Below are positions 14,127-22,298 of a stretch of 40,467 nucleotides of DNA, piece by piece; the first letter of the stretch is position 1; the number at the start of each line of letters is the position of its first letter. Source of the stretch: a virus; the IMG/VR virus record IMGVR_UViG_3300025909_000012, positions 1 to 40,467 of that record, one strand, 5' to 3'. The position numbers and the translations under genes were made by a program. The notes below the pieces were generated by a model, which worked only from the letters and a program-made list of their open reading frames with translations, was not told the DNA's origin and did not search any database.

Positions 14127-14521
14127 TGGGCGGAAACCCTTGGGACAGCCGCGCCGGGCAGTACGACCGGCCGAGCTCGGGCGTGCCGGTGCGCGATGTG
14201 TCGGCCAGGCGCGAGACGGCACCGCCACCCCGCACGCGATCGTCGTTCATCGACCAGCGCGTCGCCGATGCCCGGCTGTCGGGGGTGATCGCGGTCGGCG
14301 CCGACACCATCCTGGCGCGGATCGACGCGGCGATCGACCGGTTGCGCGTCGACGGCCATGGCAACCCGCGCGCGATCTACCTGGTCGACGGCGACCTGAT
14401 CGCGTTTCGCGAGGCGCACAAGGGCGATGAATATCGCGACGTCTGCGTGTCGTCGGGGGCGACGAGCAAGGTCTATGGCGCGACCGGCGGTGCCCGCGCG
14501 GTGCGGAGGGCGGGCAAATGA
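14123..14521 (+). CDS. Hypothetical protein
   Basis: A 132-residue protein of unknown function. Two adjacent in-frame ATGs (14123 and 14126) are available; the first overlaps the previous stop. The N-terminus is basic and disordered, with a helical middle (ADTILARIDAAIDRLRVDG), then a short strand-rich part (RAIYLVDGDLIAFREA). It ends in an ATGA overlap with the DUF5131 gene. Confidence 0.7.
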   Translation: MMGGNPWDSRAGQYDRPSSGVPVRDVSARRETAPPPRTRSSFIDQRVADARLSGVIAVGADTILARIDAAIDRLRVDGHGNPRAIYLVDGDLIAFREAHKGDEYRDVCVSSGATSKVYGATGGARAVRRAGK

Positions 14522-15495
14522 GCGCCACGACCGGCATCGAATGGACCGACGCGACCATCAATTTCTGGTGGGGCTGCACCAAGGTCGGGCCGGGCTGCGA
14601 GCATTGCTATGCCGAGACCTGGTCCGAGCGGTTCGGCGGCGGGATCTGGGGCGTCGGCGCGCCGCGGCGCAAGATCAAGGGCGCGGTCAAGCTGATCCAT
14701 CGGCTCGACAACGACTATGCGTGGTGGTCGGCCGATTATCATATCGGGCAGATTCATGCGACGCCTCGGCGCCGGGTGTTCATCCAGTCGATGTCCGACC
14801 TGTTCGACACCGAGGTGCCAATCGAATGGTTCGACGAGGCGTGGGGCCGGATCGAAGCGTGCGACCGGCTGCAAATCCAGATCGTCACCAAGCGCATCAC
14901 GGTGATCGAGAAGCGGCTGGCGGCGATCGGCCGCACCGACTGGCCGCAGCACGCCGGGCTGATGATTTCGGTCGTCAACCAGGAAGAAGCCGACCGCGAT
15001 ATCCCGCGGCTGCTCGCGCTGAAGGCCAAGCTCGGCATTCCCTGGGTGGGGCTGTCGATCGAGCCGATGCTCGGCCGGATCGTGCTGCGCGACGAATGGC
15101 TGGCGCTGCTCGACTGGGTGATCGTCGGCGGCGAAAGCGGCAAGGGCGCGCGGCCGATCGACCCGTGCGGGCCGCGCGCCCTTCGCGATCAATGCGCAGC
15201 TGCCGGCGTTCCCTTCTTCTTCAAGCAATGGGGCGAATGGGCACCGGGCGATGCGTTCGGTCTGAATAGCGATCGCCCGATCGCCGACCGTTACGGCAAC
15301 GTGCGCGATTGGATGGCTCGCTATGTCGTCGCTCGTAGCGGCCACGGCGATGAGAGGGGCGACAGATTGCGCGCCCACACCTTTACCGGGCACTCGACGG
15401 ATTTATCGTACCGCGTCGGAAAAGCGCGCGCCGGACGCCTGCTCGACGGGGTCGAACACTCGGCGATGCCCGTCGCGTTCCGGGCACGATCATGA
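14518..15495 (+). CDS. DUF5131 / phage Gp37-Gp68 family protein
   Basis: A 325-residue member of the phage Gp37/Gp68 (DUF5131) family. Signatures are TGIEWTDATINFWWGCTK at the N-terminus, a three-cysteine cluster (Cys20, Cys27, Cys30 in CEHCYAE), VFIQSMSDLF, QIQIVTKR, and the C-terminal VIVGGESGKGARP and FFFKQWGEW. The cysteines suggest an iron-sulphur or zinc site; the biochemical role is not established. In many genomes it neighbours a TcmP partner gene, which I do not see here. The last 80 residues go beyond the usual end of the family. Confidence 0.9.
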   Translation: MSATTGIEWTDATINFWWGCTKVGPGCEHCYAETWSERFGGGIWGVGAPRRKIKGAVKLIHRLDNDYAWWSADYHIGQIHATPRRRVFIQSMSDLFDTEVPIEWFDEAWGRIEACDRLQIQIVTKRITVIEKRLAAIGRTDWPQHAGLMISVVNQEEADRDIPRLLALKAKLGIPWVGLSIEPMLGRIVLRDEWLALLDWVIVGGESGKGARPIDPCGPRALRDQCAAAGVPFFFKQWGEWAPGDAFGLNSDRPIADRYGNVRDWMARYVVARSGHGDERGDRLRAHTFTGHSTDLSYRVGKARAGRLLDGVEHSAMPVAFRARS

Positions 15496-15653
15496 GCGAC
15501 GGCGCTGATCGCGACACGCTGGTCGCCACGCTCAAATGGCATGCGTCGACCGCGATCGGCCGCAAGGATGCGCGCGCGTTCGGGCGGTTCCTCGATCGGC
15601 TGGCGCCGGCGCAATACCGGCTGCCGATAGGCCGCCCGCGCCCGCCCACCTGA
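15492..15653 (+). CDS. Hypothetical small protein
   Basis: A 53-residue basic frame starting at an ATG that overlaps the DUF5131 stop (ATGA). The first 40 residues (DTLVATLKWHAST, then KDARAFGRFLDRL) read as an amphipathic helix pair. A 66-base gap to the primase start follows, without an evident terminator. Function unknown. Confidence 0.55.
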   Translation: MSDGADRDTLVATLKWHASTAIGRKDARAFGRFLDRLAPAQYRLPIGRPRPPT

Positions 15654-15719
15654 CGCCACCACACACGCATGCCGGCCACGCGGGGTGGCCGAATTCTCCG
15701 ATTTCAGGGGTGGGTTCTT

Positions 15720-16850
15720 TTGTCGCTATCGCCGCAATTTCTGGACGAGCTGCGCGCGCGGACGTCGCTGTCGGCGCTGGTCGGCGCCTCGGTCAAGCTG
15801 ACCAAGGCGGGGCGCGAGCACAAGGGGTGCTGCCCGTTCCACAATGAGAAGACCGCTTCCTTCTACGTCAACGACGACAAGGGCTTCTATCATTGCTTCG
15901 GCTGTTCGGCGCATGGCGACGCGATCCGCTGGCTGACCGAGCGCCAGGGGCTGGGGTTCATCGACGCGGTCAAGGACCTGGCCGATCGCGCCGGGCTCGA
16001 CGTGCCGGCGCCGTCGCCCGACTATCGCGAGCGCGAGGAACGGATCGAGCGGGCGGGTGGTGTGCTCGAGGCGGCGGCGGACTGGTATGCCAGGCGGCTG
16101 GCGAGCGAGCCGGCGGCGATCGCCATGCTCGCCGATCGCGGCGTCGGCGCGGCGGCGATCGCGCGGTTCGGGCTGGGGCTGGCGCCGCGGATGGGCGGCG
16201 TTGCGGCGACCGGGCGGACGGTCGACGAGCTCGCCGCGGTCGGGCTGTTGGTCGAGTCCGATAACGGCTGGGTCGATTTCTTTCGCCAGCGGCTGATGAT
16301 CCCGATCCACGATGCGCGCGGGCGGGTGATCGGGTTCGGCGGGCGCGCTACGTCCGACCGGCAGCAGGCGAAGTACAAGAATTCGGCCGAGGGGCCGCAT
16401 TTCGACAAGGGGCGGACGCTGTACAACCTGCACCGCGCGGCGCCGGCGGCGCGCGAGGCGCGGCGGCTGGTGATCGTCGAGGGCTATTTCGACGCGATCG
16501 CGCTCGACGGCGTCGGCGTGGCCGAGGTGGTGGCGCCGATGGGCACCGCGCTGACCGAGGCGCAGCTCGAGCGCGCGTGGCGGGTGTGCGAGTGCCCGGT
16601 GCTGCTGCTCGACGGCGACAAGGCCGGGCGCGGCGCCGCGCTGCGCGCGTGCGAGCGGGCGATGCCGATGCTGGGCACGACGATGGCGGGGGCGGGCGGC
16701 GGCGCCAGCCTGTCGGTCGCTTTGCTGCCCGACGGGATGGATCCCGACGACCTGGCGCGCGCCGAGGGGCGCGAAGGCGTGGAGCGCGTGCTGTCGGCCG
16801 CGATGCCGCTGAGCGATTTCGTGTTCGAGGCTGTGGTGGGGGTGGCGTGA
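15720..16850 (+). CDS. dnaG-like: DnaG-type primase, lacking C-terminal helicase-binding domain
   Basis: A 376-residue RNA primase. The CHC2 zinc finger has CPFH and HCFGC (Cys38, His41, Cys59, Cys62). The RNA-polymerase-like core and Toprim domain follow, with VIVEGYFDAIAL (near 250) and LLLDGDKAG (near 295). The TTG at 15720, preceded by GGGGTGGG, gives the N-terminus LSLSPQFLDELRARTSL that matches DnaG starts; an ATG at 15669 adds a non-conserved stretch. Bacterial DnaG is about 600 residues, so the DnaB-interaction domain is missing. The gene could come from a sphingomonad dnaG. It overlaps the cytosine methylase (GTGA). Confidence 0.92.
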   Translation: MSLSPQFLDELRARTSLSALVGASVKLTKAGREHKGCCPFHNEKTASFYVNDDKGFYHCFGCSAHGDAIRWLTERQGLGFIDAVKDLADRAGLDVPAPSPDYREREERIERAGGVLEAAADWYARRLASEPAAIAMLADRGVGAAAIARFGLGLAPRMGGVAATGRTVDELAAVGLLVESDNGWVDFFRQRLMIPIHDARGRVIGFGGRATSDRQQAKYKNSAEGPHFDKGRTLYNLHRAAPAAREARRLVIVEGYFDAIALDGVGVAEVVAPMGTALTEAQLERAWRVCECPVLLLDGDKAGRGAALRACERAMPMLGTTMAGAGGGASLSVALLPDGMDPDDLARAEGREGVERVLSAAMPLSDFVFEAVVGVA

Positions 16851-18118
16851 CCGAGGTCCGCTATCTCGACGTCTGCTCGGGCTATTCGGCGTTCACGCTG
16901 GCGAGCGCGGGGCTGGGCTTTCGCTGCGCCGGCTATTCCGAGATCGAGCCGTTCCCGCGCGCGATGCTGCAGCAGCGGCACCAGGCGGTCGCGGTCGATT
17001 GGGATCATCGCTTCGCCGAGGGATCGAACGTCACACCGCTGTTCGGCGACTTCACCAGGATCGAGGAACACCATGTCGGGCCAATTGACCTTCTTACCGG
17101 CGGCACCCCCTGCCAGGCCTTCAGCGTCGCGGGAAAGCGGCTCGGACTGGACGATCCGCGCGGCAACCTCACGCTCGAGTTCCTGGCGCTGGCTCGACGC
17201 GTTCGCGCCCGCTGGCTGCTTTGGGAGAACGTCCCCGGCTTCCTGTCGCACGATGGAGGGCGGACGGCTGGAACCTTCTTCGGGCTCCTGGGGGAGTGCG
17301 GGTATGGGTGGGCCTACCGGGTGCTTGACGCTCAATATGTCCGAGTGGACGGGCACGAGAGGGCCGTGCCCCAGCGACGGCGGCGTGTGTTCGTTGTGGC
17401 ATGTCTTGGAGACGAAGCCGGTCCCGCGGCGGTATTATTTGAGCCAGAAAGCCTGCGCGGGGATCCTGCGCCGCGCCGCGAAACGGGGGAAGGAATTGCC
17501 GGGTTTGCTCGCTCGAGCGCTCCATGCGGTTGCCCAAAGGACGACGGAAGCAGGGTGATCGCCACGCTCGATGCGAGCTATGGCAGATTGCAGGGTTGCA
17601 GCGGGCAGGACGCTAACCACGGGCATAGTCACTTGGTGGCTCATGCTTTACGTGCCGACGGCTTCGACGCTAGTGAGGACGGCACGGGCCGAGGCACGCC
17701 GATTGTGCCGGTCGACCTGCGCAACGCCGACTCGGGCGGGTGTGTCGCCGGCACCCTTGGCACCGAGCATTCCGTAAGCAACGGGCAGGCGGTCGCCTTC
17801 GCTCAGAACAGCCGTTCGGAAGTCCGTATTTTCGGCGATGATGGCCAAACCGTTGGCGCTCTCGCGGCTGATGTCGGCGCGCAGCAGCAATGCTACATCG
17901 CCGACGCCTGGGCGGTGCGCCGCCTGACCCCGACCGAGTGCGAGCGGCTGATGGGCGTGCCGGACGGATTCACCGCGATCGCGTGGCGCGGCAAGCCGGC
18001 GGCCGACGGGCCGCGCTACAAGGTGCTGGGCAATAGCCAGTCGATCAACCAGATGCGCTGGATCGCGCGCGGGCTGGCCGACGTGATCGCCGCGCGGCGC
18101 CAGGCGGGGATGGAATGA
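16847..18118 (+). CDS. dcm-like: C5-cytosine DNA methyltransferase
   Basis: A 423-residue SAM-dependent enzyme that methylates cytosine at C5. Motif I is LDVCSGYSAFTLA, motif IV GGTPCQAFS with the catalytic Cys, motif VI ENVPGF, motif VIII QRRRRVFVVA, and motifs IX-X are RLTPTECERLMGVPDGF and YKVLGNSQ. A long variable stretch between VIII and IX (about residues 190-355) holds the target-recognition domain. It starts with GTG overlapping the primase stop and ends overlapping the helicase gene. No restriction partner is near, so it is probably an orphan phage enzyme. Confidence 0.95.
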   Translation: MTEVRYLDVCSGYSAFTLASAGLGFRCAGYSEIEPFPRAMLQQRHQAVAVDWDHRFAEGSNVTPLFGDFTRIEEHHVGPIDLLTGGTPCQAFSVAGKRLGLDDPRGNLTLEFLALARRVRARWLLWENVPGFLSHDGGRTAGTFFGLLGECGYGWAYRVLDAQYVRVDGHERAVPQRRRRVFVVACLGDEAGPAAVLFEPESLRGDPAPRRETGEGIAGFARSSAPCGCPKDDGSRVIATLDASYGRLQGCSGQDANHGHSHLVAHALRADGFDASEDGTGRGTPIVPVDLRNADSGGCVAGTLGTEHSVSNGQAVAFAQNSRSEVRIFGDDGQTVGALAADVGAQQQCYIADAWAVRRLTPTECERLMGVPDGFTAIAWRGKPAADGPRYKVLGNSQSINQMRWIARGLADVIAARRQAGME

Positions 18119-20247
18119 CCCCCCGCACCCCCGAAGCGCGGGCGGCGCTGTGGAAGCGGCTGGCGGCGATGGCCGGCGCGATCCGCGACGACGAGACGCG
18201 CGCGCAATATGTCGCGTCGTGGCGCGCGCGCTACGACCTCGCCTTTCCCCCGCCACCCCCGGGGCTGAGCGATGACGACATGCTTCCGAATGGAAGCATC
18301 GGGCCTTCCCTGTCCGATCAGGGGGCGGGGGTGCAGGCGGTGCTGCGGCGCGTCCACGGGCTGTGGCTCGATCGCGAGCGGTCGCGCGATGCGGTGTCGG
18401 ACAAGCAGGCCAACGGCTTCGCCTTCGCGCTGGGGAGGCGGATGCGGGCCGGGCTGATCGATTATGTCGAGGGCGAGGAAGCATTCGCCGACTTCGGGGA
18501 CGCGTTCGACCTGACCGCGATGCGCAAATCGTTCTGGGCGGGCGTGCGCAAGGGGTACGACCTGACCGGCGATTTGGCGACGCATCGCTGCGCCGGCTTC
18601 CAGCGCACCGACCTGGGCAATGCCGAGCGGTTCCGCGAGCGGTTCGGGCGCGATTTCCTCTATACCACGGCCAAGGGCTGGCTCGGCTATGACGGGCGCC
18701 GCTATCGCGTGCTGGTGCAGGAAAAGGACGCGACGCCGGCCGAGGTGCTGGGCGCGGTGTTCGAGACGGTGCGCGCGATCCAGGACGAGGCGCAGCTGGT
18801 CGCGGCGAGCGGCTTTTCGACCGACGGTCTGGTGATGGGCGACGAGGCGTGGGCGAACTTCGTCGCGGTGCACAAGCTGCGCCGCGATCATGTCGATGCC
18901 GAGGGCGCGATGGATCGCGCGGTCGTCGCGGGGAGCAAGACTGAGCCGCTGTCGAAGAAACTCGGCGCGTGGGGGCGATCGTCGGAAAGCTCGGGCCGGC
19001 TGGGGTGCATCGCCAACCTCGCCAAGCGCTGGCTGACGGTCGAGATCACCGATTTCGACACCGACCCGATGCTGCTCAATTGCCATAACGGCACGCTGCG
19101 CTTCATCCCGCCCGACGATGACGGGCCGGCGCGGGTCGAGCTGATGCCGCACGATCGCGCGCATCTGCTGACCAAGCTGACGTCGTGCGATTACGATCCC
19201 GACGCCAAGGCGGACGAGTGGCAGGCGCTGATCCGATGGGCCCAGCCGAAACGCGAGCGGCGCCGCTATCTGCGCCAGTGGCTCGGCTATTGCCTGACCG
19301 GCGACATGGGCGAACAGATCTTCCATATCTGGTGGGGCCCGACCGCGGCCAACGGCAAGTCGACCGTGGGCAATGCGGCGCGCGACGCCGCGGGCGATTA
19401 TGGTGAGATCACCAATGTCGAGACGTTCCTCGACGAAGGGATCAAGAAGCGCGGCGACCAAGCGACGCCTGACATCGTGCGCCTGCCCGGGGTGCGCTTC
19501 CTGACCAGCGGCGAGCCGGGGGCGGGGTCGAAGTTCAACGAACCGCTGATCAACAGCGTGACGGGCGGCGACCCGATGCTGGCGCGCGACAATTTCCGGT
19601 CGTTCTTCCGCTTCACGCCCAGCTTCAAGTGGACGATTTGGTGCAACAAGAAACCCGATATCGTCCAGGGGACCGAGGGCATCTGGCGGCGCGCCAAGGT
19701 GCTGTTGTGGGAATCGCACCTCGAGGAACACCAAAAGGATCGCGGGCTGCCGACGCGGCTGGCGGGCGAGCATGCCGGCATCCTGGCATGGATGGTGCGC
19801 GGGGTGGTCGACTGGATGCAGAACGGCTTCGTCGAGCCCGACGACGTCACCATCCAGTCGCTGGCCTATCGCGACGACAGCGACCCGCTGGCGAGCTTCC
19901 TGCGGCTGTGCACGGCCGAGGAAGAGGGCGCGCGGGTGCAATCCTCGGTGCTCTACAAGGTGTTCTGCGCCTGGGCCAAGGCCGCCGGCGAACTCGAATG
20001 GAAACAGAAGGGCTTCAGCCGCGCGATGAAGGATCGCGGGTTCGACAACAAGCAGTCGAACGGGATGCAATGGCTGGGGCTGCGGCTGACCCGGAACGAA
20101 TGGGACTTCGTCGACGACAAGGGCGAGGTGCGCACCGACATCGACCTGGCGATCGATCGCAACGCCGCGCCCGATGGCGGTGTCGATGACGCGCGTCCGC
20201 CGCCCGGCGACCCCGGCTGGCCGCCGTTCGACGACGGGCCACTTTGA
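18115..20247 (+). CDS. D5/P4-type phage primase-helicase (SF3)
   Basis: A 710-residue replication protein. The central D5_N-type region (AKGWLGYDGRRYRVL, near 184) leads into an SF3 helicase with Walker A GPTAANGKST (residues about 408-417), a Walker B-type segment around PGVRFLTSGEP, and the sensor FKWTIWCNKKP. The C-terminal winged helix is near 615-665 (LYKVFCAWAKAAGE). It unwinds DNA and may synthesise primers, as P4 alpha does. The N-terminal primase part is not clearly recognisable, which fits the presence of a separate DnaG-type primase. It is followed by the iteron region, the likely target of initiation. Confidence 0.93.
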   Translation: MTPRTPEARAALWKRLAAMAGAIRDDETRAQYVASWRARYDLAFPPPPPGLSDDDMLPNGSIGPSLSDQGAGVQAVLRRVHGLWLDRERSRDAVSDKQANGFAFALGRRMRAGLIDYVEGEEAFADFGDAFDLTAMRKSFWAGVRKGYDLTGDLATHRCAGFQRTDLGNAERFRERFGRDFLYTTAKGWLGYDGRRYRVLVQEKDATPAEVLGAVFETVRAIQDEAQLVAASGFSTDGLVMGDEAWANFVAVHKLRRDHVDAEGAMDRAVVAGSKTEPLSKKLGAWGRSSESSGRLGCIANLAKRWLTVEITDFDTDPMLLNCHNGTLRFIPPDDDGPARVELMPHDRAHLLTKLTSCDYDPDAKADEWQALIRWAQPKRERRRYLRQWLGYCLTGDMGEQIFHIWWGPTAANGKSTVGNAARDAAGDYGEITNVETFLDEGIKKRGDQATPDIVRLPGVRFLTSGEPGAGSKFNEPLINSVTGGDPMLARDNFRSFFRFTPSFKWTIWCNKKPDIVQGTEGIWRRAKVLLWESHLEEHQKDRGLPTRLAGEHAGILAWMVRGVVDWMQNGFVEPDDVTIQSLAYRDDSDPLASFLRLCTAEEEGARVQSSVLYKVFCAWAKAAGELEWKQKGFSRAMKDRGFDNKQSNGMQWLGLRLTRNEWDFVDDKGEVRTDIDLAIDRNAAPDGGVDDARPPPGDPGWPPFDDGPL

Positions 20248-20254
20248 ATTTGAT

Positions 20255-20509
20255 CCTTCCACTTTGGAAGGGACGCGGAACCATCGCGGAAGGGAGAAAG
20301 CGCGAATTTGTGCGGGTTTGGAAGGGTTGGAAGGTTTCTTGAAACTCCATGACAGGTGCGGGCGCGGGCAGGTGCGCATGCACAAGACAGGAAAACCCTT
20401 CCAATCCTTCCAATGGTTCCATGTGAGAAAATATAAACACTATTTCCAATGATTTAACTTGGCCGATTGGCTGGAAGGATTGAGCGATGACGGTTCCACC
20501 GATGGAAGG
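20255..20509. repeat. TGGAAGG iteron array, candidate replication origin
   Basis: Eight copies of TGGAAGG or its complement lie at 20255-20261 (inv), 20265-20271, 20319-20325, 20328-20334, 20397-20403 (inv), 20406-20412 (inv), 20472-20478 and 20503-20509. Pairs at 20319/20328 and 20397/20406 have 9-bp spacing and face each other; the first two form the palindrome CCTTCCACTTTGGAAGG. An AT-rich stretch (20424-20460) lies within. Placement right after the SF3 helicase resembles P4-type origins. Confidence 0.7.
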
Positions 20510-21203
20510 GAGCGACGATCGCATCGTGCGGCCAATGTCGCCTGCACGTGGCGTGGTGGTGCGGCGTCCGCGTGGCGGGGGTCTGCCGGTGCGGCACCAG
20601 GGTGCGCCTGCCGCTCGGCCATGGGAAGCGACGGGGTCGATGGACGTCGAGGCGCTGGCGGTGTGGGCGTATCGGGATCAGCGGGTGGATCGCTCGGGGA
20701 TGGGTGGTCTCTATGCGGTCGAGGCCGAGGCGATGGGCTATGAGCCGCGCGGTCGGTCGAGCGATGGCTGTGCGGTGCTCGCCGACATCGCGCACATGGG
20801 ATGCCGGGTGCAGGGATCGGGCGTGATCGTCCGCGACTGCGTCCATCCCGTGGCCGAGGCGGTCGCGCATGCGGTCGAGGGTCTGCCGGGAGGGGCGCTG
20901 GTGCGGCACTATGCCCGGCAGGCTGGCCGCCCCGATGGCTGGGCGGCCGAGCAACGCCACGTGCCGATCGGGTGGCTGCGGCCCGGCGAGGCGCATTGGG
21001 AAACCGCCGACGATGGTCGCGCGCGCTACTGCCCGATCATCACGATCGGATCGTTCGCCGAGGTGGCGCGCGCGCGGGTCGACTATGCCAAGTGGTGGGA
21101 GGCGCTCGACGCGCTGGCGTGGCAGCTGTCGATGCGCGCGCTCGGCTTCGTCGTGCTGCGCCCATCGGCACCGCGCCAGCCTTGGGCCGAGGTGGCGGCG
21201 TGA
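20487..21203 (+). CDS. Hypothetical protein after candidate origin
   Basis: A 238-residue protein of unknown function. The first 50 residues are basic and low in structure (VVVRRPRGGGLP). The rest is folded, with VWAYRDQRVDR, RHVPIGWLRPGEAHW and DYAKWWEALDALAWQLSM as the most distinctive parts. No catalytic motif is recognised. Its first codons lie inside the iteron array. It precedes the small-terminase gene, so a packaging or late-control role is possible but unsupported. Ends in a GTGA overlap. Confidence 0.75.
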   Translation: MTVPPMEGSDDRIVRPMSPARGVVVRRPRGGGLPVRHQGAPAARPWEATGSMDVEALAVWAYRDQRVDRSGMGGLYAVEAEAMGYEPRGRSSDGCAVLADIAHMGCRVQGSGVIVRDCVHPVAEAVAHAVEGLPGGALVRHYARQAGRPDGWAAEQRHVPIGWLRPGEAHWETADDGRARYCPIITIGSFAEVARARVDYAKWWEALDALAWQLSMRALGFVVLRPSAPRQPWAEVAA

Positions 21204-21421
21204 CGTCGGCAGCGGCCACCATCCGCCTGCGCGATGCCGCGGCACCGTCCGCCTGGGCACCCCCCCTTCGGGTCCTCCCAGCGCCCCCTGAACCAATGCG
21301 ATGCGGCAGCGCGAAGCGCGTGAATTGCGCCAAGTGGGTGATAATTCGTGGTTTTGTTTTGCTTTTTGGACTGGTTGGCGGGCTGCGGCGCGCCAAATTG
21401 GCCGGGGGCGACAGGAAATGA
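21200..21421 (+). CDS. Possible small protein before terminase
   Basis: A 73-residue frame from a GTG overlapping the previous stop, ending with TGA inside an ATGA overlap with the small-terminase ATG. It has a hydrophobic stretch (WVIIRGFVLLFGLVGGLRRA) near the C-terminus. The DNA at 21330-21380 is AT-rich and T-rich, unlike surrounding genes, so this may instead be a regulatory or packaging region (a cos site commonly lies just before the small terminase). The double overlap is the only support for a gene. Confidence 0.35.
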   Translation: MTSAAATIRLRDAAAPSAWAPPLRVLPAPPEPMRCGSAKRVNCAKWVIIRGFVLLFGLVGGLRRAKLAGGDRK

Positions 21422-21990
21422 GCGATGCGCTGATCGTCAACCTCGAGGAATTCGCCGAGCTGTGCGGGATCACGCCGGAGACGATGCGGGTGCACCTGCG
21501 GACGGTCGAGGGCGAGCCGGCGTGGCTGGTGCGCAAGGGCGATCGCGGTCGCGGCTATGAAATCGAGGCGCGGGGTGGCGTCGAGTGGTGGCAGAAACGC
21601 TGCGACGACGAGACCAACGCCAGCGCCGAACGCCGCGCGCAGCTGGCGCAGATGCGGCTCGACCTGGTCGGCGAGAATGCCGAGGCGCGCGACACGCTCA
21701 ACCTGTCGGGCCGCCAGCGCAAAGAGGAATATGAGGCAGCGTTCAAGGGCCTCGAATTCCGCAAGGCAATGGGCGAGCTGATCGAAAAGGCCGAGCTGCA
21801 GCATGTCCTGACCGGCGCCTGCGTCGAATTGCGGCGCCGGCTGGCGCTGAGCCCGGGCGAATTCGCGATCGTCGCGGGGCTCGAACCCGACCAGGTGCGC
21901 CCGCTCGAGGGCATCCTCGCCCGCGCCGTCGACGCCTTCGTCACCTCGCTCGCGCCGATCGGCGTCGGCTCAACCGGAGAAGAGTCGTGA
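21418..21990 (+). CDS. Terminase small subunit (Nu1-like)
   Basis: A 190-residue protein that would bind the packaging site and recruit the large terminase. The N-terminus (NLEEFAELCGITPETMRVHL) is a winged-helix DNA-binding domain of the Nu1 type, with WLVRKGDRGRGYEIEA as the wing. The remainder is a helical oligomerisation region (AQLAQMRLDLVGENAE ... LRRRLALSPGEF). Position two genes before a GpA-like large terminase matches cos phages of the lambda group. Confidence 0.88.
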   Translation: MSDALIVNLEEFAELCGITPETMRVHLRTVEGEPAWLVRKGDRGRGYEIEARGGVEWWQKRCDDETNASAERRAQLAQMRLDLVGENAEARDTLNLSGRQRKEEYEAAFKGLEFRKAMGELIEKAELQHVLTGACVELRRRLALSPGEFAIVAGLEPDQVRPLEGILARAVDAFVTSLAPIGVGSTGEES

Positions 21991-22298
21991 CCGAAACGCT
22001 TGAACAGTTTGGCGAACGCATCGCCAAGGAAACGCGCAGCGCGCTGATGTCGAAGCTCCCCGACGACGTGATCGGGCATATCAGGGAATCACACCTGGTG
22101 TTCGGAAAGGCATGCGTCATCGCGGCGATAACCTTCGCGATGGAGTCGACAGCTGCTGCGCGCCTTGCTGCTGTCCGTACCGATGCCGACGAGATCGCGG
22201 ACCCGCGCTGCCGCTGCCCGACTGCTACCGTCGAGCGGGTGATCCGCGATCACGGAACCTGCGGCATGGGTGGCTGCCCGTATGGCGGCGACATCTGA
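21987..22298 (+). CDS. Hypothetical protein between terminase subunits
   Basis: A 103-residue protein from a GTG in a GTGA overlap. It is helical with a C-terminal cysteine-rich part (PRCRCPTATVERVIRD and GTCGMGGCPYGG; five Cys). No family is recognised. It shares one base with the large terminase ATG. An extra gene between Nu1-like and GpA-like subunits is absent from lambda itself. Confidence 0.7.
   Translation: MTETLEQFGERIAKETRSALMSKLPDDVIGHIRESHLVFGKACVIAAITFAMESTAAARLAAVRTDADEIADPRCRCPTATVERVIRDHGTCGMGGCPYGGDI

Noticed and set aside
15669-15719. Upstream ATG start for the DnaG-type primase
   Set aside because: The 17 extra residues do not match DnaG, whereas the TTG at 15720 begins the conserved N-terminus.
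18016-20385. Long minus-strand open frame (789 codons) opposite the D5 helicase
   Set aside because: It is a high-GC antisense shadow: Arg/His/Pro/Leu-rich, no motif, and the plus strand has an unambiguous SF3 helicase.
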